A DNA stretch of 64,000 bases from CADEDH01 sp965216205 (GTDB taxonomy: Bacteria > Actinomycetota > Acidimicrobiia > Acidimicrobiales > SZUA-35): the NCBI GenBank assembly GCA_965216205.1, contig OZ244139.1, positions 5,456,001 to 5,520,000 of the forward strand. The letters run 5' to 3'. Made by a program: the position numbers and the translations under genes. Of the stretch, positions 26,983-33,954 are shown in pieces; the first letter of the stretch is position 1; each line of letters starts with the position of its first letter. The notes below the pieces were generated by a model, which worked only from the letters and a program-made list of their open reading frames with translations, did not search any database and was not told where the DNA came from.

Positions 26983-27852
26983 ATGGCTGTCGATCGCATC
27001 ACCATGGATCATGTCGCCGTCGCGTCGGAGCGGGCGTGGGACAACCTCATCCGCTACGGCTACCACCTCGGCGGGAAGTGGCTCGGCGGGCCCGACAACG
27101 ATCCCGAGCGGCGGGCCGATGCTGGCCCGAACGGTGACGGGGAGGGTGACGGGGACGGCTTCTACTTCTGCCAGATCCAGTTCGCAGCGGGCACGAAGAT
27201 CGAGATCCTCGAGGCGATTCCCGGCGAGGGCAGCGACTTCATCCGTCGCTTCCTGGCCCGCAACGGCCCCGGACCCCACCACTACACGTTCAAGGTTCCC
27301 GACTTCGCGGCCGCCCTCGACCAGGTTCGCGGGGTCGGGTACGACGTGGTGGGCGAGCGGAGCGACGACCCCCAGTGGATGGAGGCGTTCCTCCATCCCA
27401 AGCAGAGCCACGGGATCGTGATCCAGTTGGCCCACCAGGGCGACGGCAGCGGTGACGACGGTTGGGTCGACGCCACCCCCCTACCCCCGTCGATCCGGTC
27501 AGGGCTCCCGACGCTCGAGCGGTGCGTCCACCTCGTGGCCGACCTGTCGGCGGCGACCGAGCTGTTCGTCAAGGCGCTCGGCATGGATCTGGTGGCCGAG
27601 GGCGACGACCCCACCGGCGCCTACGTCGAGCTCGCGTCAGCCGGTTTCCTGCTTCGGCTGGTCGATCCCACCGACCCGGCGTGGGTGCACTGGCTCGGCG
27701 ATCGGCCCGGCCGGCTGCATCACCTGGCGTTCACCCTGGTCGAACCGGCGACCGTGCCCGACGCTCAACCGCTCGGCGACGGCCGCTATGAGGTCCCGCC
27801 CGAACGCAACCTCGGCGTCCGCCTCCACCTCCGCGCACCGGCCGATCGATGA
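26983..27852 (+). CDS. VOC (glyoxalase/dioxygenase-fold) protein, two domains
   Basis: A 289-residue protein with two vicinal-oxygen-chelate modules. The first starts ITMDHVAVASERAWDNLIRY and includes GPGPHHYTFKVPDFAAALDQ with likely metal-binding His residues. The second starts TLERCVHLVADLSAATELFV and includes GRLHHLAFTL. The type resembles methylmalonyl-CoA epimerase-like or glyoxalase-like proteins. The stop overlaps the start of the acyl-CoA dehydrogenase gene (ATGA), so a role in acyl-CoA metabolism is likely. The reaction itself cannot be assigned from sequence. Confidence 0.78.
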   Translation: MAVDRITMDHVAVASERAWDNLIRYGYHLGGKWLGGPDNDPERRADAGPNGDGEGDGDGFYFCQIQFAAGTKIEILEAIPGEGSDFIRRFLARNGPGPHHYTFKVPDFAAALDQVRGVGYDVVGERSDDPQWMEAFLHPKQSHGIVIQLAHQGDGSGDDGWVDATPLPPSIRSGLPTLERCVHLVADLSAATELFVKALGMDLVAEGDDPTGAYVELASAGFLLRLVDPTDPAWVHWLGDRPGRLHHLAFTLVEPATVPDAQPLGDGRYEVPPERNLGVRLHLRAPADR

Positions 27853-29570
27853 GCGGGGCAGCGAGCGAGACGAGGAGCCGAGCCGGGGCCGACGGCGGCG
27901 TCACGGGCGACCGGGGCGATCGGAGTGACCGGGCCGACCGGGGCGCGAACCAGCCGCCACCCCTCGAGCCCTACAACCCGTTCACCGCTGACCCGGTGCT
28001 GCGGTCCGCGGTCGAGCGGGAGGGCGGCGCCGGCCACGCCAATGAGCTCGAGGCGTTCGGGGAGATCGTCGGGTCGGAGCTGGTGGTCGGTTGGGGGCAC
28101 GACGCCAACCGTCACGAACCGGAGTTGGTCACCCACGACCGGTTCGGCGACCGGGTCGACGAGGTGCGCTACCACCCGGCCTACCACTCGCTGATGTCGT
28201 TGTCGGTGTCGCACGGGTTGCACTGCCGCCACTACGACGCGGCCCCGGGCGACGGCGGCTACGTGTCGAGGAACGCGGCGATGCTGCTGATCGCCCAGGC
28301 CGACGTCGGGCACGGGTGCCCGATCTCGATGACCGGCGCCGGCCTGTACGCCCTCCAGCACCAACCGGACCTGCTGGACACCTGGGGTCCATTGGTCAGG
28401 TCGACGACGTACGACCCGGTGCTCGCCCCGCCCGACCGCAAGGCCGGCGTGCTGCTGGGGATGTCGATGACCGAGCGCCAGGGCGGGTCCGACGTGCGGG
28501 CCAACACCACCACCGCGACGCCCATCGGCGGTGGTGGGCCGGGCGTCGAGTACCGGTTGACCGGTTCCAAGTGGTTCGTGTCGGCCCCGATGTGCGACGC
28601 GTTCCTCACCCTCGCCCACGCCCCCGGCGGGTTGTCGTGCTTCCTGCTACCCCGGGTCCTGCCCGACGGGACCCGGAACTCGCTGCACCTCCTCCGGCTG
28701 AAGGACAAGCTGGGGAACCGGTCGAACGCGTCGAGTGAGGTGGAGCTGGTCGACGCTGCGGCGTGGCTGGTCGGTGAGGAGGGTCGAGGGGTCCGGACGA
28801 TCATCGACATGGTCGCCGGGACCCGGCTCGACTGCACCACGTGGGCGACGGCGTTGATGCGGCAGGCGGTCTCGCAGGCCGGTTGGCACGTCGCCCACCG
28901 CTCAGCGTTCGGGGCGACCCTGATCGACAAGCCGCTGATGCAGAACGTGCTGGCCGACCTCGAGATCGAGACCGAGGCGGCCACGCTGCTCGATGTGCGC
29001 CTGTCGGGGGCGTTCGAGCGGGCACCGGTCGACGAGGGTGAGGCGGCGGTGGCTCGTCTCGGGGCGGCGGTGGCCAAGTACTGGCTGACGAAGCGGTCGA
29101 CGCCGGTGGTGCGAGAGGCGCTGGAGTGCGTCGGTGGGAACGGGTACGTAGAGGAGTCGATCCTGCCCCGCCTGTACCGGGAGGTCCCGCTCAACTCGAT
29201 CTGGGAGGGCTCGGGCAACGTGATCGCGCTCGACGTGCTCCGGGCGCTGGCTCGTAGCCCGGAGGTGGCCGACGCGTTCGTGGCCGAGTTGGAGCGGGGG
29301 GCCGGGCTGGATCCCCGGGTCGACCGGGCCATCGTCGACACCCGCGACGCTCTCGCCGCGAGTGCGCCTCAGGAAACCGATGCCCGGCGCCTGGTCGAGC
29401 AACTCGCGGTCACGTGGACCGCGACGCTCCTCGTTCGCCACGGCGACGACGACGTGGCCGATACCTACGTCCGGTCGCGGGTCGACGGCGACTGGGGAAC
29501 GGAGCTCGGCACCCTCCCCGGCGGGGTGCCGCTCGACGCGATCGCCGGCCGAGCCGTACCGACCGCCTGA
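27849..29570 (+). CDS. Acyl-CoA dehydrogenase, AidB-like
   Basis: A 573-residue FAD-dependent dehydrogenase of the AidB subgroup, longer than usual acyl-CoA dehydrogenases. After a low-complexity Gly/Asp/Arg N-terminus come HPAYHSLMSL, GHGCPISMTGAGLYALQHQ, the FAD-binding GMSMTERQGGSDVRANTT, GSKWFVSAPMCDAF and the C-terminal helical domain with ALECVGGNGYVEES and NSIWEGSGNVIALD. The Glu in ECVGGNGYVEES is at the position of the AidB/isovaleryl type. AidB proteins bind DNA and are linked to alkylation protection, but many homologues in actinobacteria are catabolic. Translation is coupled to the VOC gene. Confidence 0.85.
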   Translation: MSGAASETRSRAGADGGVTGDRGDRSDRADRGANQPPPLEPYNPFTADPVLRSAVEREGGAGHANELEAFGEIVGSELVVGWGHDANRHEPELVTHDRFGDRVDEVRYHPAYHSLMSLSVSHGLHCRHYDAAPGDGGYVSRNAAMLLIAQADVGHGCPISMTGAGLYALQHQPDLLDTWGPLVRSTTYDPVLAPPDRKAGVLLGMSMTERQGGSDVRANTTTATPIGGGGPGVEYRLTGSKWFVSAPMCDAFLTLAHAPGGLSCFLLPRVLPDGTRNSLHLLRLKDKLGNRSNASSEVELVDAAAWLVGEEGRGVRTIIDMVAGTRLDCTTWATALMRQAVSQAGWHVAHRSAFGATLIDKPLMQNVLADLEIETEAATLLDVRLSGAFERAPVDEGEAAVARLGAAVAKYWLTKRSTPVVREALECVGGNGYVEESILPRLYREVPLNSIWEGSGNVIALDVLRALARSPEVADAFVAELERGAGLDPRVDRAIVDTRDALAASAPQETDARRLVEQLAVTWTATLLVRHGDDDVADTYVRSRVDGDWGTELGTLPGGVPLDAIAGRAVPTA

Positions 29571-29662
29571 CCGGTCGGCCCGGGCGAGCGGACCGCGACG
29601 GCTGCGTGGCCCGCGCCGTGACCGGTCGCCGCCGGACCGGCCATCGACGATGGAACGGGACC

Positions 29663-29668
29663 TACGAT
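29663..29668 (+). promoter_or_regulatory. -10 box (TACGAT) of a leaderless promoter for the NuoF-like gene
   Basis: TACGAT lies 6 nt before the GTG start of the NuoF-like gene, which supports the GTG at 29675 as the start. Confidence 0.45.
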
Positions 29669-29674
29669 GGCGCG

Positions 29675-31030
29675 GTGCGGCTGCTCTCCGGCGATCCTGT
29701 TTCCACGCTCGACGAGTACCGGGCCGCCGGTGGGCTGCAGGGTCTCGCGTTCGCCGAGCGGGCAGGGCCCGACGCCACGATCGCGGCGCTGACCGACGCC
29801 GGGTTGCGGGGCCGGGGCGGCGCCGGGTTCCCGGTTGGGGTGAAGTGGGCGTCGATCGCCGCGGGCGGCGACGCGGTGGGCCAGCGGTTCGTGGTCGCCA
29901 ACGGCGCCGAGGGGGAGCCGGGCACGTTCAAGGACCGCGCCATCGTCCGGGCCAACCCGTACCTGCTGGTGGAAGGGCTGCTGGTGGCGGCCCGTACCCT
30001 CGATGCGGCCCGGGCGTTCATCGCCCTCAAGACGTCGTTCGACGTCGAAGCGGAGCGGGTGGCGACGGCGGCGGTGGAGATGAGCGACGCCGGCATCGCC
30101 CCCGACATCTCGATCGAGGTGGTGCAGGGTCCCGATGAGTACCTGTTCGGCGAGGAGAAGGCCCTGCTCGAGGTGATCGAGGGCGAGGAGCCGCTCCCCC
30201 GGCTCTTCCCGCCGTACATCTACGGGCTGTTCACCACCTCACCGCAGGTGGGTTGGTCGGCCGGGGCCAACCTCGACTCGACGGAGCGAACCGACGCCAA
30301 CCCGACCCTGGTCAACAACGTGGAGACATTGTCGACGGTGCCGCTGATCCTGGCCAACGGCGTCGAGTGGTTCCGGTCGACCGGCACCGCCGACTCCCCC
30401 GGCACAGTGGTGTGCACCATCTCCGGCGACACCGTCCGCCACGGTGTGGCCGAGTTCGACATGGGGACGCCGCTCAGCCACGTGATCGACCAGGTCGGGG
30501 GTGGGCTACCGGCGGGCCGGGCGGTGAAGTACGTGCTGTCGGGGATCTCCAACCCCGTCATTCGGGCCGACCACCTCGACGTGCCGCTCACCTACGAGCA
30601 CCTCGACGGGATCGGGGCCGGCCTCGGGACGGCGGGGTTCATCGTGCTCGATGATCGGACCGACCCGGCCGAGCTGGTGCTGGCCGTGTCCCGGTTCTTG
30701 GCGGTCGAGTCGTGCGGGCAGTGCCCGGCCTGCAAGCTCGGCACCGGTCGCATCACCGAGATCCTCGCCGACGTGGTGGCCGGTCGGGACGCCAGCCTGG
30801 TGGAGCTGTCGGCCCGGCTCGGTAACGTCACCGACAGCGCCCGGTGCTTCCTCCCCACCCAGGAACAGCGACTGGTGGCCAGCCTCCTCCCCGATCTTCG
30901 CCGCCCCGAGCTGCGGACCCCGCCTCGCGACCTCGAGATCACCAAGATCGTCGAGCTCGAGGGCGACCGCTTCACGCTCGATCGCCGGCAGCGGCGAAAG
31001 CGTCCCGACTGGACGTACGAACCCGAGTAG
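29675..31030 (+). CDS. NuoF-like NADH-binding flavoprotein with SLBB and 4Fe-4S region
   Basis: A 451-residue protein with the fold of the NADH-binding 51-kDa subunit of complex I. It shows the FMN site RGRGGAGFPVGVKW, NADH-region NGAEGEPGTFKDR, the EYLFGEEKALLEVIEG segment, an SLBB domain, and a cluster site C347-x2-C350-x2-C353 with C391 (CGQCPACKLG and SARCFLP). Cys spacing agrees with NuoF. No nuoE or nuoG gene is adjacent, so this is not a complex I operon. It may pass electrons from NADH or a flavoprotein to another partner, perhaps the neighbouring AidB-like dehydrogenase or the LLM enzyme. An in-frame extension upstream lacks conserved sequence and is rejected. Confidence 0.83.
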   Translation: MRLLSGDPVSTLDEYRAAGGLQGLAFAERAGPDATIAALTDAGLRGRGGAGFPVGVKWASIAAGGDAVGQRFVVANGAEGEPGTFKDRAIVRANPYLLVEGLLVAARTLDAARAFIALKTSFDVEAERVATAAVEMSDAGIAPDISIEVVQGPDEYLFGEEKALLEVIEGEEPLPRLFPPYIYGLFTTSPQVGWSAGANLDSTERTDANPTLVNNVETLSTVPLILANGVEWFRSTGTADSPGTVVCTISGDTVRHGVAEFDMGTPLSHVIDQVGGGLPAGRAVKYVLSGISNPVIRADHLDVPLTYEHLDGIGAGLGTAGFIVLDDRTDPAELVLAVSRFLAVESCGQCPACKLGTGRITEILADVVAGRDASLVELSARLGNVTDSARCFLPTQEQRLVASLLPDLRRPELRTPPRDLEITKIVELEGDRFTLDRRQRRKRPDWTYEPE

Positions 31031-31055
31031 CCTGCCGACCGGACCGAGGAGCGCC

Positions 31056-32141
31056 ATGACCCCAGCCAGTGGACCCACCGGGCGTGAACCCGACGGCACA
31101 CCGTCAGCTCCGATCGGGATCGGGTTGCTGCTCCCCACCCGGGAGGCCGTGATCTACGGCGACGGCACCGGTGACCCGCGACCGCTCGTCGAGCTGGCGG
31201 TGGAAGCCGAGGGGGCGGGGTTCGACTCGGTCTGGGCCGGCGACTCGCTCCTCGCTCGGCCTCGTGCCGAACCGCTGTCGCTGCTGGCTGCGGTGGCGGC
31301 TCGAACCGAGCGCGTCCTGCTGGGGACCGCAGTGCTGCTGCCGTCGCTGTGGACGGGCGAGCAGTTGGCCCAGACGACGGCGACCGTCGACGCCCTGTCG
31401 AGCGGTCGGCTCGTGCTCGGCGTGGGGGCCGGCCCCGGTACGCCCGGGGTTCGGGTCGACCACGAACTGGTCGGGCGCGACTTCGAGCGCCGGGCCAGCG
31501 GCTCGCTCGCCGTGGTCCAGCGAGCGCGGGCACTGTGGACCGGATCGGCTCCCGACCCCGCCGACAACTCGGGCGGCTCTGGCGGCTCGTCGACTCGATC
31601 GGGCGGCTCGGGCGGCTCGGGCGGCGCGGGCGGCTCGGGCGGCTCGGGCGGCTCGGGCGGCTCGGGCGGCGAGCAGATGTATCCGCTGCCGGGCCGGGCG
31701 GGCGGCCCGCCGATCTGGATCGGCGGCCACGGGCCGCGCACCCTGGAGCGGACCGGCCGGCACGGCGACGGTTGGTTCCCGACGACGCCATCGCACGACC
31801 ACTTCGCTACGGGTCTCGCTCGGGTGGTGGCGTCTGCCGAGGCGGCGGGCCGGAGCCGCGACGAACTGGCAGCGGCCGCCTACCTGACCGTGGTGTTCGG
31901 CCCGACCGAGCAGGCCGAACGGGAGCTGGCCGAGCACTCCGAGCTCTACTACGGGGTGCCGCATGAGGTGATCGCTCGTCAGCAGGGTTCGATCGCCGGA
32001 CCGCCCGACAAGGTCGGCGAATGGCTGACCGGGTTCATCGACGCCGGCGCCCGCCATCTGTGCATCCGCATCGGATGTGCCGACGTGGCGGGCCAGGTCG
32101 AGATCCTGTCAGGCCTTCTCGACGAGCTCCGCCGCTCGTAG
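31056..32141 (+). CDS. LLM class flavin-dependent oxidoreductase with Gly/Ser insert
   Basis: A 361-residue luciferase-like monooxygenase, an F420- or FMN-dependent TIM barrel. The N-terminal GIGLLLPTREAVIYGDGTGD, EAEGAGFDSVWAGDSL, TERVLLGTAVLLPSL and LSSGRLVLGVGAGPG are family features, and IWIGGHGPRTLERTGRHGDG is the typical C-terminal half. Residues 171-205 are an almost pure Gly/Ser tract encoded by repeated GGCGGCTCG units, in the loop that normally joins the two halves. Starts 26 bp after the NuoF-like gene with GAGGAG upstream, so the two are likely cotranscribed. Confidence 0.85.
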   Translation: MTPASGPTGREPDGTPSAPIGIGLLLPTREAVIYGDGTGDPRPLVELAVEAEGAGFDSVWAGDSLLARPRAEPLSLLAAVAARTERVLLGTAVLLPSLWTGEQLAQTTATVDALSSGRLVLGVGAGPGTPGVRVDHELVGRDFERRASGSLAVVQRARALWTGSAPDPADNSGGSGGSSTRSGGSGGSGGAGGSGGSGGSGGSGGEQMYPLPGRAGGPPIWIGGHGPRTLERTGRHGDGWFPTTPSHDHFATGLARVVASAEAAGRSRDELAAAAYLTVVFGPTEQAERELAEHSELYYGVPHEVIARQQGSIAGPPDKVGEWLTGFIDAGARHLCIRIGCADVAGQVEILSGLLDELRRS

Positions 32142-32177
32142 TCGGTCGCTCCGCCCACCCCCCACGCCCACACCCAC

Positions 32178-32221
32178 GTTGGCGGTCACAAGCCTCACCC
32201 ACGAGGCCCCCAACCGCCAAC
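32178..32221. repeat. 44-bp palindromic repeat, family B, copy 1
   Basis: Outer arms GTTGGCGG and CCGCCAAC enclose the core AGCCTCACCCACGAGGCCC, whose GCCTC/GAGGC form an inner stem around ACCCAC. It lies behind the LLM oxidoreductase gene. Three more copies of exactly the same length exist in the window. Confidence 0.9.
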
Positions 32222-32248
32222 GCCCCCACACCCCACCACCCCACCCGC

Positions 32249-32292
32249 GTTGGCGGCCACGAGCCTCACCCACGAGGCCCGCAACCGCCAAC
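32249..32292. repeat. 44-bp palindromic repeat, family B, copy 2
   Basis: Same arms and core as copy 1, 27 bp further on and in the same orientation. Only the few bases between the outer and inner stems differ. Confidence 0.9.
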
Positions 32293-32353
32293 CAGAACGG
32301 GGTTCTCGTCGGCGACGTGGCGTGGCGGCGGTTCGCTGACAGACTTGGACCCC

Positions 32354-33841
32354 GTGAGCAGCCCGAATCACGAGTCGCCCGACCGCAGCGAGCTCGGTCA
32401 CGGCCACAGTCACGGGCACGGCTTGGAGGGGAGTTGGTCGGTCTGGCTCGGGGTGCCGGCGCTGCGGGTGATCCTGGCCGCGGTGGCGATCGTGGGCGTG
32501 CTCACGCTCGTGGGTCTGGCGGTTCTGTGGCCAGACGGGAGTGGTCGGGAGGCGGCGATCGGTGAGGCGGCCCAGCTCGGGCTGGTGACCGAGCAGTACG
32601 ACGCCGTGGTGGAGACCGCCATCGAGGACATCTGCTCCTATTCGACGCCCGACGATCCGCAGGACTGCCTCAGTTACAGCGTGGTCCTCACCGAGGGTCC
32701 CGACGCCGGGGCCATCGTGGTCCTCCCGGAGTACAACCTCACCGTCCAGGCCCCGGCCCCGACGCTGGCGGTCGGCGACGCCATCGTGCTCGGCTACGAA
32801 CCCACCACCAACTACTACTTCTACGCCGACCGCGACCGCGGCTCGTCGCTCGTGTGGCTGGCACTGCTCTTCGCGCTGGTGGTGATCGCCCTCGGCCGCT
32901 GGCGGGGGGTGTCGGCCCTGGCGGCGATGGCGGTCACGGTGGTGGTGCTCGTGTGGTTCGTGGCGCCGTCGGTGCTCGACGGGAACGATCCCGTGTGGGT
33001 GGCGGTCGTCGCCGGGTCGGCGATCGCGTTCATCAGCCTCTACCTGACCCACGGGTTCAACCCGACCACGACGGTCGCGCTCGCTGGCACGCTGGCGTCG
33101 CTGCTGCTGACGCTGGCGATCGCCGCTCTGTTCTTCGACGTCGCCAACTTCAGCGGTCTGGCCACCGAGGAGGGGTTGACCCTGCCGTTGGTGGCCGACG
33201 TGAACCTGTCGTCGCTCCTGCTCGGCGGCGCAGTGATCGGCACTCTGGGGGCACTCGACGACGTGACCGTCACCCAGGTGGCGACCGTGGCGGAGCTCCG
33301 CCACCGGAACGAACGACTCACCGTGTCGGAGCTGATCGTGTCGGGCATTCGGGTCGGGCGGGAGCACATCGCGTCGACGGTGAACACGCTGCTCCTGGCC
33401 TATGCGGGGGCGAGCATGCCGCTGCTCCTGGTGTTCGCCGCGTCGGATCAGCCGCTGGGGGTGGTGGCCAATTCCGAGATCGTCGCCGTGGAGATCGTCC
33501 GCACCCTGTGCGGATCGATCGGCCTCGTGGCCGCGGTGCCGGTCACCACGATCATGGCGGCCGTGCTGGTCGGTACGTCCACCACCGAAGGCGCACCTGC
33601 GGATGGTGGTGTCATCGACCTCGGCGAGCGCGATCTCGGCGACCGCGATCCTGGCGGTGGGCACGGTGGTGGCGGCAGCGACGATGGCCCCAGCTGGGAC
33701 CGTGACCACGAGTTGGATCGGCCGCTCGAGCATGGCCGTCGGTCGGGCGGGCTGAACAGACCCTCGGCCGCGGAACCGACGAGCCCTCGTCCCGCCCCGA
33801 GCTGGGACGACTTCGGGCCGGCCGACGACCCTTCGATCTGA
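32354..33841 (+). CDS. YibE/F family membrane protein
   Basis: A 495-residue polytopic membrane protein. A His-rich cytoplasmic start (GHGHSHGHG) is followed by one helix, an outer domain of about 110 residues, and then the YibE/F domain with about seven helices. That part includes the family signatures SLVWLALLFALVVIALGRWR, THGFNPTTTVALAGTLASLL, GALDDVTVTQVATVAELRH and REHIASTVNTLLLAYAGASM. The C-terminus is hydrophilic, Gly/Asp/Pro-rich. The function of the family is not established. The start is GTG at 32354, about 7 nt behind a weak -10-like box, and 60 bp after the family B palindromes. Confidence 0.84.
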   Translation: MSSPNHESPDRSELGHGHSHGHGLEGSWSVWLGVPALRVILAAVAIVGVLTLVGLAVLWPDGSGREAAIGEAAQLGLVTEQYDAVVETAIEDICSYSTPDDPQDCLSYSVVLTEGPDAGAIVVLPEYNLTVQAPAPTLAVGDAIVLGYEPTTNYYFYADRDRGSSLVWLALLFALVVIALGRWRGVSALAAMAVTVVVLVWFVAPSVLDGNDPVWVAVVAGSAIAFISLYLTHGFNPTTTVALAGTLASLLLTLAIAALFFDVANFSGLATEEGLTLPLVADVNLSSLLLGGAVIGTLGALDDVTVTQVATVAELRHRNERLTVSELIVSGIRVGREHIASTVNTLLLAYAGASMPLLLVFAASDQPLGVVANSEIVAVEIVRTLCGSIGLVAAVPVTTIMAAVLVGTSTTEGAPADGGVIDLGERDLGDRDPGGGHGGGGSDDGPSWDRDHELDRPLEHGRRSGGLNRPSAAEPTSPRPAPSWDDFGPADDPSI

Positions 33842-33861
33842 CATCGACCGACCCCGACGAC

Positions 33862-33889
33862 CGACGATCGACGATCGACGATCGACGAT
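33862..33889. repeat. Heptanucleotide tandem repeat, CGACGAT x 4
   Basis: Four perfect copies of CGACGAT lie between the convergent YibE/F and CoA-transferase genes. Confidence 0.9.
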
Positions 33890-33954
33890 GCCGGGATGCA
33901 CCGCCGGCCAGGCCACCGACCGATGTTCGACGAGAGCGCCGCTGCCAACACGGC

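Noticed and set aside
27092..27852. Glyoxalase assignment of the VOC protein as glyoxalase I
   Set aside because: The metal-binding pattern is not specific enough to choose among VOC families.
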